NCBI GenBank assembly: GCA_963847615.1 | Contig: CAWKAN010000018.1 | Coordinates: 1 to 64,000 of the forward strand | Length of the DNA: 64,000 bases | Source: Palsa-883 sp963847615 | GTDB lineage: Bacteria; Pseudomonadota; Alphaproteobacteria; Acetobacterales; Acetobacteraceae | Direction: 5' to 3' | Part shown: in pieces, positions 26,889 through 34,968 of the stretch | Layout of the letters: each line of letters opens with the position of its first letter | How positions within the stretch are numbered: the first letter of the stretch is position 1 | The notes under the pieces: model-generated | Seen by the model: only the letters and a program-made list of their open reading frames with translations | What the model was told of the DNA's origin: nothing | The model's database searches: none | Program-made: the position numbers and the translations under genes

Positions 26889-27950
26889 CACTTGGTGCCC
26901 TCTTTTGACGGCGGCGATGATTTTATCGGGTTCCTTGGTCCATCGGAAGGGACGCGGGTCTGCATTGGTCTCGGTGAGGAATCTCTTGATGGCGGCTTGC
27001 AGTTCGACGACGGAGCGGAAGACGCCACGCTTAAGTCGTCGCCGTGTCAGCTTGGCGAAGAAGCCCTCGACGGCATTGAGCCACGAGGCGGAGGTCGGGG
27101 TAAAATGGAATGTCCAGCGCGGATGACGCACCAGTCACTCGCGGACCTTGGGATGCTTGTGGGTGGCGTAGTTGTCGGCGACGGCGTGGATGAGTTTGCC
27201 GGCCGGCACTGCGGCCTCGACCGAGTTGAGAAAGCGGATGAATTCCTGATGCCGGTGCCGCTGCATGCAGCGGCCGATGACCTTGCCGTCCAGCACGTTG
27301 AGGGCTGCAAACAGCGTGGTGGTGCCGTTCCTGATGTAGTCGTGCGTCATGCTGCCGCAGCGGCCTTTCTTCATTGGCAGGCCTGGCTGGGTGCGGTCGA
27401 GCGCCTGGATCTGGCTTTTCTCATCGATCGAGAGGACGACAGCGTGCGCCGGGGGATCGACGTAGAGCCCGACGATGTCACGCAGCTTGGCGGCAAACTG
27501 CGGGTCGTTGGACAGCTTGAACTGGCGCATCCGATGCGGCTGCAAGCCGTGCCTGCGCCAGATGCGCTGCACCGAACTGACGCTGATGCCACGCAGCTTG
27601 GCCATAGCGGCGCCCGTCCAGTGCGTCGTCTCGCCTGGTGGATCAGCCAGGGTCGCGGCGACGACGCCTGCCTCAAGCTCTGCTCCAAGCCGAGGGATAC
27701 GCGACGGACGGGTCTTGTCGCGCAGCAGCCCGGCAACACCGTCCGTCATGAAACGCTCCTGCCAGCGCCAGACAGCGGTTTTGCTCGTGCCGGTGACACG
27801 CATGATCTCGGCGGTGCCGCAACCATCTGCCGTCAACAACACGATCTGCGCTCGCCAGACATGCTTCTGCGGGCTGTTTCGGTTCGCTACGACGGCGTCC
27901 AGATCGACACGATCCGTGGCGCTCACTTCAACTTTGATGCCGGTACGCAT
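26871..27950 (-). pseudogene. IS630-family transposase with internal stop codon
   Basis: The frame starts at MRTGIKVEV (27950; open to 27968). It has N-terminal helix-turn-helix segments (GCGTAEIMRVTGTSKTAVWRW) and the DDE residues D (LSIDEKSQ) and D (HAVADNYATHKH). At 27135-27137 the reading frame has TGA where family members have Trp (KVRE-stop-LVRHPRW). The same frame then continues with TPTSASWLNAVEGFFAKL, which carries the catalytic Glu, and ends DSIH at 26871. Without readthrough, the protein lacks its third catalytic residue, so this copy is probably inactive. Confidence 0.85.
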
Positions 27951-28019
27951 CCCACAAACTCGCACCACAGCGGCATCCTGGGAATCCTAAATCGAACTCA
28001 TGCGTTGGATTTTATCCAC
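26874..28019. mobile_element. IS630-family insertion sequence
   Basis: The ends are GTGGATAGAATCTAAC and its near inverse complement GTTGGATTTTATCCAC, flanked on both sides by TA (26872-26873 and 28020-28021), the target duplication expected for IS630/Tc1. Length is 1146 bp. It carries one transposase gene on the minus strand, which ends inside the left terminal repeat. The insertion splits the Panacea-associated toxin gene. Confidence 0.88.
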
Positions 28020-28116
28020 TAGCACAACTTCGTGATCATATCTTGGATAGTGACGTTATGGAAAGAAGGCATATTCGCCGTATAAGCGAGGCGATACATG
28101 AGGCCTTGAGGTAGGC

Positions 28117-29100
28117 TTACGCCACCTTATGGCGCTGCCAATACCCGCACCAGTCCACCGAAGGCCGACAGGCCATTGCCAGCCCCATGACGCCTTGGAC
28201 CTGCCGGCCGTTGTCCACCCGGCGGTGATCCTCGCGCCAAGCCATCTCTTGGGCATACCGGACCAGATAGGTCCCGCCGACGTGGTGGTGATGCCCGATC
28301 TCGGCGCGGCGCAGGCGAGAGAAGTTCGCTTCCGCTCCGTTGGAGTAGATGCCCCGATCCGAGTAAGCCGCCTGATGGTCAATCCGCTGCATGGCGAACC
28401 GGGCTTGCAGGTCATTCCACGACGCCGCTTCGTCCGCCACCAGTTCTGTCCCGTTGGCAACCCGGCCGGCGATGAACCCCAGCGCGGCGGACTCTGACTT
28501 AAACACGGCTGGCAGCGTCCGCCCCTCGCGCTCGCGGATTACGACAACGACCTGCCGCTTGCCGTTCTGGTTCTGAGCAAGGCGCCGATCCCGGCGGTTC
28601 TCCTTGTGGTTGGCCGGCTTGATGTAGCCGCCGAAATAGCCGCCATCGACTTCCGCCGTCCGGCCAGGGCCACCAACCGTCATGCTCTTCAATTCCGACG
28701 CCATCGCCTCGCGCAGCTTGTGCGCCAGGACGAAGGCCGTTTTGTACTGGGTGCCTAGGTCGCGGGACAGCGCCAGCGCGCTCTTGCCCTTGACCTCATT
28801 GCAGAAGATCGCGATGGCCGCGAGGTAGTTGCGGAGCGGCATCTTGTGGAACGCGAACAGCGTGCCGCTGGTGACGCTGAAATCCTTGCGGCAAGCCTTG
28901 CAGCGGTGCCGGCTCGCACCGATGGGGCGCCGGGCCTCATAGACGGTTGGGCATTCGCAGTGCGGGCAGACCGGCTTGCCGTCCGTCGCGGCCCAGCGGA
29001 TGCGGGTGAAGGTTGTCTCGGCTTCCTCGATGGTCATGCGCAGAACTGCGCTCAGAGAGAGTGTGCGGGCCTTGGCCGAGAGGAGGAAGTGTTGCGACAT
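28117..29100 (-). CDS. IS1595-family transposase
   Basis: The protein has 327 residues. The N-terminal zinc ribbon is CPHC...CKAC (about 45-72), followed by the ISXO2-like DDE domain with AEVDGGYFGGY (first D), LVADEAASWNDL (second D) and an N/E region near SNGAEANFSRLRRAEIGHHH. The family moves by cut-and-paste and usually makes 8-bp duplications. I could not find clear terminal inverted repeats, so the element's limits are unknown. Its stop lies 3 bp from the reconstructed end of the toxin gene, so it may have clipped that gene as well. Confidence 0.85.
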   Translation of the reverse strand: MSQHFLLSAKARTLSLSAVLRMTIEEAETTFTRIRWAATDGKPVCPHCECPTVYEARRPIGASRHRCKACRKDFSVTSGTLFAFHKMPLRNYLAAIAIFCNEVKGKSALALSRDLGTQYKTAFVLAHKLREAMASELKSMTVGGPGRTAEVDGGYFGGYIKPANHKENRRDRRLAQNQNGKRQVVVVIREREGRTLPAVFKSESAALGFIAGRVANGTELVADEAASWNDLQARFAMQRIDHQAAYSDRGIYSNGAEANFSRLRRAEIGHHHHVGGTYLVRYAQEMAWREDHRRVDNGRQVQGVMGLAMACRPSVDWCGYWQRHKVA

Positions 29101-29203
29101 AGCGTATCTGCCCGGTTGCTTGCAGATAAGCTAGCTCTCTGGCATTGCGCAGTCAACAAGAAACTGGCATATACGCCAAGTTATTTGCGTGAGGGCCGAG
29201 CAA

Positions 29204-29443
29204 ATGGGGATGCCAGCCAAGGAGAAGGAATACGCCGATCGGGCGCGGCGGTTCCTCAAGGCCGAGTTGAAGCGGGCCGATGTGAGCTACAAGGAATTAG
29301 CCGAGCTGCTGACAAAGCACGGCCTGGAGGAAACCGAGGTCGGGATCGCCAGCAAGTTAGCGCGAGGGACATTCTCGGCTACCTTCCTGCTGGCGTGTCT
29401 GGCGGTTTTGGAGTTGGATGGTCTGCGGCTGGCGGATCTTTGA
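29204..29443 (+). CDS. DUF6471 domain small protein
   Basis: The protein has 79 residues from the ATG at 29204 (GAGG upstream; GTG 29189 and ATG 29210 are alternatives). KEYADRARRFLKAELKRADVSYKEL and GIASKLARGTFSATFLLACLAVL match DUF6471, a short helix-turn-helix-like domain. The proteins are widespread in alphaproteobacteria and often seen near mobile elements. It lies 103 bp from the IS1595 transposase gene, on the other strand, and may be a passenger of that element. Function is unknown. Confidence 0.65.
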   Translation: MGMPAKEKEYADRARRFLKAELKRADVSYKELAELLTKHGLEETEVGIASKLARGTFSATFLLACLAVLELDGLRLADL

Positions 29444-29882
29444 TTGTCGGAGAGATCGCAAAGATGCCAGCCGTCATGTCGAACAGTATGGTTACATCAA
29501 ATAGCAGAACCAACACAGCAAAACCATTAATAAACGCCACCGCAAAATGGTGCTCTACAAAGAGCGGCTTCACGAGCACGAGACCAATCGCAACGACAAA
29601 CAACCCAATAAGCCAATACGCGCTGGACTTTACCTCGTGGCGGCTTGCTGCCATGAACCTTCGATTCTCTTTCTCCTCCATGTCATTGAATTTTAGGTGG
29701 ATTTGGGCGGCGGACGCTAAGGTTATGACGAGGATGACGCCAAGAATCGACAGCAGTTCCTGATTTACGAAGCCATGCAGGAACTCATTGCGGTCGTCGA
29801 GCCACCGCGGCGCAGCCGCAGCAATCCAGACGACGGAGCCGCCGCTGACAATAAGCAGACAGAGGGCAACCCCTCTACTCAT
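29379..29882 (-). CDS. Four-helix membrane protein, unknown family
   Basis: The protein has 167 residues. Hydrophobic segments at about 4-24, 45-63, 88-108 and 116-136 predict four membrane passes, with a charged loop MEEKENRRFMAASRHEVK between the second and third. Its ATG overlaps the stop of the upstream gene (ATGA), so the two form an operon. The Pro-rich tail (IKDPPAADHPTPKPPDTP) overlaps the 3' end of the convergent DUF6471 gene by 65 bp and may be read-through into the neighbouring mobile element. The coding region is less GC-rich than the window average. I do not recognise it. Confidence 0.6.
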   Translation of the reverse strand: MSRGVALCLLIVSGGSVVWIAAAAPRWLDDRNEFLHGFVNQELLSILGVILVITLASAAQIHLKFNDMEEKENRRFMAASRHEVKSSAYWLIGLFVVAIGLVLVKPLFVEHHFAVAFINGFAVLVLLFDVTILFDMTAGIFAISPTIKDPPAADHPTPKPPDTPAGR

Positions 29883-30712
29883 CTTCCGAACAACGCTCGC
29901 TTGATGGAACTTAGCATATCGGCCTTCCCTTGGGCCGCTGGCGTGTCACCATCCACGGATATAGTAGGCTGCTTGTCGTTAGTGTCAAATAGTTTCTTTC
30001 GTCCTTTACGCAAAACCGCGTTGCCGACTCCTTTTGCAATGTGCTCTATGGCCTTTCTTATGGAAGGAGTGTCAACTTTTATTCCATCTCTATTCTCAAG
30101 TGACACCGATACTGCGGCGGCATTGTTCTCGTTTTTTTTTGCCGTATCCAGTTCTGATGTTACATTGTCAAATATGCCCAACACGTTCGGCGCAGAGAAT
30201 GTAATCTGAATCTGAGTTATTTCGTTCTCGTGCTTCTTTACTGCATTCCAAAATGTGTTGGCGTTTGTGATCGGATGGACATCTATTTGCCAGGCCGCGG
30301 TATCTACTCCAGCGGCATTTATTTTCTGAATGAGCGCCTCCGTTACCAGCCGCGGCGAGCCAACGCGCGGATTGATCTGGAATGCCAGTCTCTGGCCATC
30401 GGGGTCGCCAGCGGTATCGATGAACAGATTGGCTGCGAAGTGAACCGAGTGCTCTTCGGGGGCAAATCCGGTCTCAGGCGGACCCGCGGGCCGCTCGACG
30501 CCTTTCCGACCAACGCGGCCGACTATTGTGCCGTCTATCTCCTCGATGTGGACATACGAATAGGCCACTGCGCGTATGGCGAAGTGAACGCGTTGGCCGA
30601 AGGCCGCCCGCAGATGCTCTTGCCGCGTTGTCTCTCGGGTACTCTGGAGCGCCTCTAGTAGAGGCGGCTTCCTCCGCGCCATGAGAGACAGCCGAAACAG
30701 TTGATACGGCAC
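29879..30712 (-). CDS. Unknown cytoplasmic protein, first gene of a two-gene operon
   Basis: The protein has 277 residues from GTG 30712 (ATG 30682 is an alternative). No signal peptide or membrane segment is seen. Segments such as HSVHFAANLFIDTAGDPDG, RLVTEALIQKINAAG and ITQIQITFSAPNVLGIFDNV, followed by an alternating charged region, suggest an alpha/beta fold. The layout loosely recalls DUF4747-type proteins, but I cannot confirm it. It overlaps the downstream membrane protein gene by 4 bp. Paired soluble and membrane proteins of unknown family inside an island of insertions are often stress or phage-defence units; here that is only a hypothesis. Confidence 0.55.
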   Translation of the reverse strand: MPYQLFRLSLMARRKPPLLEALQSTRETTRQEHLRAAFGQRVHFAIRAVAYSYVHIEEIDGTIVGRVGRKGVERPAGPPETGFAPEEHSVHFAANLFIDTAGDPDGQRLAFQINPRVGSPRLVTEALIQKINAAGVDTAAWQIDVHPITNANTFWNAVKKHENEITQIQITFSAPNVLGIFDNVTSELDTAKKNENNAAAVSVSLENRDGIKVDTPSIRKAIEHIAKGVGNAVLRKGRKKLFDTNDKQPTISVDGDTPAAQGKADMLSSIKRALFGR

Positions 30713-30940
30713 GGCTTGCTCCCCGACTCCGCTGCGTTCCGGAGTTGCGGAACGATGCCAAGCCCGGCCTCGGGGCGCAAGCGGGGGCCGGCGGCCGATG
30801 GGATTAGGACCGATCCGGCCCCATAGAGCGCCGCGCCCCGGTCAACCACTAGTGCCTCGCGTCATTGACAGTGAGGGGGTCTCCTCCATCTCTTCGCGCC
30901 ACAAATCCCAACACAAAGGGGGCTACACAACCCCTCATTT
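30713..30940. other. Intergenic region, nothing recognised
   Basis: About 230 bases upstream of the two-gene operon. It contains short GC-rich inverted words (GGAGTTGCGGAACGATGCC) but no gene or clear promoter. Confidence 0.3.
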
Positions 30941-31318
30941 TCAGCAACTCAGGGCACTAGGCTCCTCTGGCGGGGATGGGGACGATGCCGCTGGAGGGCT
31001 TGTAGTCTTTGATTCCAGCCTCAGAATCGCTTCATGGAGCTTTTTCAGCGTGTCGGCGGCACTTGCGGTGGCGCTTTGCGCCTCTCGCATCACCGCCTGA
31101 GCCTCACTGAGAGACGCCGCGAGATGTTTCGCTTCCAGCGCCCGCGCTCGGTAGTAGCTCCTCATTGAGTAAAACGCCCACGTTGCCAGCAAAAGGGGGA
31201 TCGCCGCCGATAACGCCCGGAGAATAGAACTACCCCCCTCGGTACGGTAGCAGATGCCGCAAGTCCGACAGCTTCTGCCCTGCCAAAAGTTGGGATGCCA
31301 CGGTGTAGAGGGGGACAA
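30941..31318 (-). CDS. Small membrane-anchored coiled-coil protein (possibly frameshifted continuation)
   Basis: The frame encodes a transmembrane helix (ALSAAIPLLLATWAFYSM), then a long coiled coil (ARALEAKHLAASLSEAQAVM, QSATASAADTLKKLHEAIL) and a Pro/Ser tail ending at 30941. The nominal ATG at 31318 lies inside the upstream gene and begins with unlikely sequence (MSPSTPWHPNFW), and no other start is available. It may therefore be the C-terminal half of the protein encoded at 31230-31451, joined by a frameshift in the GGGGGG run near 31233. Confidence 0.45.
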   Translation of the reverse strand: MSPSTPWHPNFWQGRSCRTCGICYRTEGGSSILRALSAAIPLLLATWAFYSMRSYYRARALEAKHLAASLSEAQAVMREAQSATASAADTLKKLHEAILRLESKTTSPPAASSPSPPEEPSALSC

Positions 31319-31451
31319 TCAAGTCATCCACGATCGTTTTGAGCGAGATGGCGCCAAGCGCAAGTGCCACAAGCGCCACCAAGACGGATGTGGCTCGCGG
31401 CCCAAACCGCTCCTCAAACATCTCGACAATCCGGGATAGGCCGAAATCCAT
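31230..31451 (-). CDS. Small membrane protein, unknown (possible 5' half of a split gene)
   Basis: The protein has 73 residues from MDFGLSRIVEMFEER; the frame is open to 31496. One transmembrane segment is present (SVLVALVALALGAISLKTIV), followed by SQLLAGQKLSDLRHLLPY. It stops within a G-run, and the next frame continues with a second membrane helix and a coiled coil, so the two may be one broken gene of about 175 residues. No family was recognised. Confidence 0.45.
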   Translation of the reverse strand: MDFGLSRIVEMFEERFGPRATSVLVALVALALGAISLKTIVDDLIVPLYTVASQLLAGQKLSDLRHLLPYRGG

Positions 31452-31587
31452 TACGGGATTCCGTCCATACCGCCCTCCCGTCGTCAAGCTGCACATTCCG
31501 ATCCCGAGAACGATTGCTCACGGCGCACCTCTCCCGCGAGAGGTGGGGGCGTCGGAACGGAATGCGAACAGCCGTTGGTGGCCGTTG

Positions 31588-31632
31588 CTACATAATACCG
31601 GAAGAGTCGGCATTTTGGGCCGCTGGTATCAT
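31588..31632. repeat. Right copy of the inverted repeat bounding the accessory island
   Basis: GCTACATAATACCGG and CATTTTGGGCCGCTGGTATC are the inverse complement of the unit at 25368-25412. Between the two copies lie the Panacea pair, both IS elements and the unknown operon. Confidence 0.75.
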
Positions 31633-31755
31633 CACGCCCGGCCAGCCGTCAGCTCAGAACCACCCATCACGCCAGCTCATCACGCCAGGTCCTGGCACCA
31701 GATCGTCGCACCAGGGATTGAGGCCCCGCCGCCGGCCGACCAAACTGCCGCCAGC

Positions 31756-33741
31756 ATGACATCCCCCCTCGCCAACGCGCTGTTCACGCCGCGCCGTATC
31801 GCCCTGGTCGGCGCCTCCTCCGACCCGGCCCGCATCACCGCGCGGGCGCAGCTCTACCTGCGCCGGCACGGCTTCACCGGGCAGCTGTTCCCGGTCAACC
31901 CGCGCGCCGCCACCGTGCTGGGCGAACCCGCCTGGCCCAGCCTGCGCGACATCCCCGTCGCGATCGACCTCGCCTACGTGCTGGTCGGCACCCGGCACGT
32001 CGAAGCGGCGATCGCCGACTGCGCCGCGCGCGGCGTCAAAGTCGCCTGCGTGCTGGCCGACGGCTTCGCCGAAACCGGCCCCGACGGCGTGGCCCTGCAA
32101 CGCCGCATCGTCGAGACCGCGCGCACCGGCGGCGTCCGCCTGCTCGGCCCCAACTCGATGGGCGTCATCAACCTGCCGGCCCGCATGGCGTGCAGCGTCA
32201 ACGCCGTGCTGGAGGCCGACGCCCTGCCGCCCGGGCGCTGGTCGCTGGTGTCGCACTCCGGCAGCATGATGGGCACCATCGCCTCGCGCGCCGCCGGGCG
32301 CGGCTGCGGCTTCGCCAAGATGGTCGGCACCGGCAACGAGGCCGACCTGACCGCCGGCGAGATCGCCGAGCTGTTGGTGGACGACCCCGACACCGACGCG
32401 ATCCTGCTGTTCCTGGAAACCATCCGCCGCCCCGAGTTGTTCGAGCAGGCGGCGCGCCGCGCCCATGCGGCGGGCAAGCCGATCGTCGCCTACAAGCTCG
32501 GCCGGTCGGAGGCGGCGGCGAAGCTGGCCGCCACCCACACCGGCGCGCTGGCCGGCTCCGACGCCGCAGCCGACGCGTTCTTCCGCGCCATCGGCATCGT
32601 CCGGGTGGACCAGATCGAGACCCTGCTGGAAATCCCGCCCTTGCTGCTCGGCCGCAGACCTCCGGTCGCGCCGCGGCGCGCGGTGCGCATCGTCACCACC
32701 ACCGGCGGCGGCGGCGCGATGGTGGTCGATCGCCTCGGCCTGGCCGACATCGCCACGGCGCACATGCTGGACACCACGCTGGCCGGCGCCAACAGGGAAT
32801 TCGTCGCCGATGCGCTGAACGCGGCACGCGATGCCGAGGACGCCGACATCGCCATCGCCGTGATCGGCAGCTCGGCCCAGTTCCGCCCGCAGGAGGGCGT
32901 GGCCGGCGTCATCGCCGCCACCGGCCGCCATCCGATCTGTGCCTTCCTGGTGCCGCAGGCCGAGGCCGCGCTGCGCCTGCTGAACGCGGCCGGCATCGCC
33001 GCCTTCCGCACGCCCGAGGCCTGCGCCGACGCGGTGCGCGCCTACCTTGACTGGCGGGCGCCGCGTCCGGCGTTGGAAGCGGGCGATGTCGCCGCCGCCG
33101 CCGGGCTGCTCGCGCGGGCCGACGACGAGCCGGGCGCCCGCGCGGTGTTCGCCGCGCTCGGCGTGGCCGACGGCGCGCGGCGCATCGACCCCGATGCGCC
33201 GCCCAACCTGGCCTATCCGGTCGCGCTGAAGGCGGTCTCGGCGGCGATCCAGCACAAGACCGAGGCCGGCGCGGTGGCGCTGAACGTGGCGGACCCGCGC
33301 GCCCTGCGCGCAGCGGCGGCGGCGATGCGCGCGCGGCTGGGTGAGCGCATCAGCGGGTTTATCGCCCAGCCGATGGCCAAGGGCGTGGCCGAGGCGATCC
33401 TCGGCTATCGCCGCGACCCACTGGTCGGCCCCATCGTGGCGCTCGGCGCCGGCGGCGTGCTGGCCGAGGTGTATCGCGACGTCGTGCTGCGCCTGGCGCC
33501 GGTCAGCCAGGCCGAGGCGATGGCGATGATCGCCGAGGTCAAGGGCCTCGCCCCCGCACGCGGCTATCGCGGCATGCCGAAAGGCGACCTGGCCGCGCTG
33601 GCCAGGGCGGTGGCGGCGGTCTCCCGCCTCGCCGCGCTGGCCGAGGTGAGCGAGGCCGAGATCAACCCGCTGATCGTGCTACCCGAAGGCCAGGGCGTGG
33701 TGATGGCCGACGCACTGCTGTCGCGCGGGAGCGCGGACTGA
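31756..33741 (+). CDS. Acetate-CoA ligase (ADP-forming)/acyl-CoA synthetase family protein
   Basis: The protein has 661 residues from the ATG at 31756; the upstream open extension enters repeat sequence. It contains an N-terminal CoA-binding Rossmann domain (FTPRRIALVGASSDPARI), a succinyl-CoA-ligase-like domain with the conserved THTGALAG phosphohistidine-region motif (about 262-269), and a C-terminal ATP-grasp domain (YPVALKAVSAAIQHKTEAGAV and VGPIVALGAGGVLAEVYRDV). These fused synthetases make acyl-CoA from an acid, CoA and ATP with release of ADP and phosphate. Homologues also include the ThDP-independent pimeloyl- or feruloyl-type enzymes, so the substrate is open. Confidence 0.85.
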   Translation: MTSPLANALFTPRRIALVGASSDPARITARAQLYLRRHGFTGQLFPVNPRAATVLGEPAWPSLRDIPVAIDLAYVLVGTRHVEAAIADCAARGVKVACVLADGFAETGPDGVALQRRIVETARTGGVRLLGPNSMGVINLPARMACSVNAVLEADALPPGRWSLVSHSGSMMGTIASRAAGRGCGFAKMVGTGNEADLTAGEIAELLVDDPDTDAILLFLETIRRPELFEQAARRAHAAGKPIVAYKLGRSEAAAKLAATHTGALAGSDAAADAFFRAIGIVRVDQIETLLEIPPLLLGRRPPVAPRRAVRIVTTTGGGGAMVVDRLGLADIATAHMLDTTLAGANREFVADALNAARDAEDADIAIAVIGSSAQFRPQEGVAGVIAATGRHPICAFLVPQAEAALRLLNAAGIAAFRTPEACADAVRAYLDWRAPRPALEAGDVAAAAGLLARADDEPGARAVFAALGVADGARRIDPDAPPNLAYPVALKAVSAAIQHKTEAGAVALNVADPRALRAAAAAMRARLGERISGFIAQPMAKGVAEAILGYRRDPLVGPIVALGAGGVLAEVYRDVVLRLAPVSQAEAMAMIAEVKGLAPARGYRGMPKGDLAALARAVAAVSRLAALAEVSEAEINPLIVLPEGQGVVMADALLSRGSAD

Positions 33742-33812
33742 CCGCAACGGTTGGTCCGGTGGCGGTTCTCCGCGCGCCAGCCGCACAGCGCGTGGAGGAC
33801 CGGACGTGGGCG

Positions 33813-34595
33813 TCACACGACAGGTGACGCCCCGCCATCCATGTTGATCGCCGTGCCGGTGGTAAAGCCGCCGCGCTCAGAGACCAGCAGGCACGCCATC
33901 GCAGCGAATTCCTCCGGCTTGCCCAGGCGCCCAAGCGGGATGTTGGCTCCCAACTTCGCAACAAAATCCTCGAACGGGACATTGGCGCCCTGCGCCTCGT
34001 GCCGGCGCACCCATTGGTCCGACACGATCTGCCCCACCAGCATCGCATTCACCAACACGTTGTGCGGCGCGCCTTCCCCGGCCAGGATCTTGGTCAGCGC
34101 CATGCCCGCCGCGCGCGACACCGCGGTCGGCGCCCCGTTCGGCCGCGGCGCCTTCGCCCCGATGTTCAGCACGTTGATGATGCGCCCCCAACGCCGCTCC
34201 TTCATCTGCGGCATCACCAGCCGGCAGAACCGGATCGCCTGGAACAGCTTCAGCTCCAGGTCCTCGTGCCACATCTCGTCGGTGATCTGCTCGAACGGCA
34301 TGGCGCGCGAAATGCCGGCGTTGTTCACCATGATGTCCACCTTGCCGAAGGTGGCCATCACCGCATCGTAAGTGCGCTTGATGTCGTCGGCCTTGCCGAC
34401 GTCGCAGGAGAACGTCGCCACCCGCCCCTTCGCCGTGGCCGAAACAATCCCCTTCGCCTCCGCCAACACATCCGGCCGACGCGCCAAAATCGCAACGTCC
34501 GCACCCGAGGCGGCGAACTCCTTCGCCATCGCCAGCCCAAGCCCCTTGCTCGCACCGGTGATCACCGCCACCCGACCATCCAAACGTACTTCCAT
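33813..34595 (-). CDS. SDR family protein lacking the catalytic Tyr and Lys
   Basis: The protein has 260 residues with a classical short-chain dehydrogenase fold: nucleotide-binding TGASKGLG (13-20), CDVGKADD, NNAG (91-94), and the C-terminal GGFTTGTAINMDGG. The active-site region is unusual. Where SDRs have a catalytic Ser (about 143) the sequence is NVLNIGAK, and where YxxxK is expected (157-161) it is TAVSR. The coenzyme site looks intact but the standard Ser-Tyr-Lys triad is absent. It may use different chemistry or act as a binding protein. The gene is otherwise well preserved, with no frameshift. Confidence 0.85.
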   Translation of the reverse strand: MEVRLDGRVAVITGASKGLGLAMAKEFAASGADVAILARRPDVLAEAKGIVSATAKGRVATFSCDVGKADDIKRTYDAVMATFGKVDIMVNNAGISRAMPFEQITDEMWHEDLELKLFQAIRFCRLVMPQMKERRWGRIINVLNIGAKAPRPNGAPTAVSRAAGMALTKILAGEGAPHNVLVNAMLVGQIVSDQWVRRHEAQGANVPFEDFVAKLGANIPLGRLGKPEEFAAMACLLVSERGGFTTGTAINMDGGASPVV

Positions 34596-34682
34596 GCCAA
34601 CCTCCCCAAACCAAACCCTTCCCGGCCAATGTGGAGCAATTCACCGCTCCGGCCAACCGGTCGCCACGCCGTTGCCGGACTG

Positions 34683-34952
34683 AAAGGAAGGTCAGGGCTC
34701 TGCCCTGAAACCCGCCAGGGGGGCTTTGCCCCCCTGGACCCCCCACCAGAGGCGGAGCCTCTGGACTCCGTCCGTTTTGGTTTGTTGAGGGGGTGGGGGG
34801 CAAGCGTGAGGCGCCGGTGCCGTCCGTCGCGACGGACGGCACCGGCGCCTCACGCTTGCCCCCCATCCCCTCAACAAACCAAAGTGAAGGGTTCCAAGGG
34901 CTCCGCCCTTGGTGGGGTCCAGGGGCAAAGCCCCTGGCCTTCCTTTCACGCC
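34683..34952. repeat. GC-rich dispersed intergenic repeat, long form with perfect central hairpin
   Basis: The outer parts repeat the 13423 motifs (CCCTGGACCCCCCACCAGAG, CCAAGGGCTCCGCCCTTGG, GGGGCAAAGCCCC). The centre, about 34796-34864, is a perfect inverted repeat: GGCGCCGGTGCCGTCCGTCG is followed by CGACGGACGGCACCGGCGCC, extended by GCAAGCGTGA on the left and TCACGCTTGC on the right. It fills the gap between the SDR and RND genes. Confidence 0.8.
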
Positions 34953-34968
34953 GGCAACGGCGTGGCGG

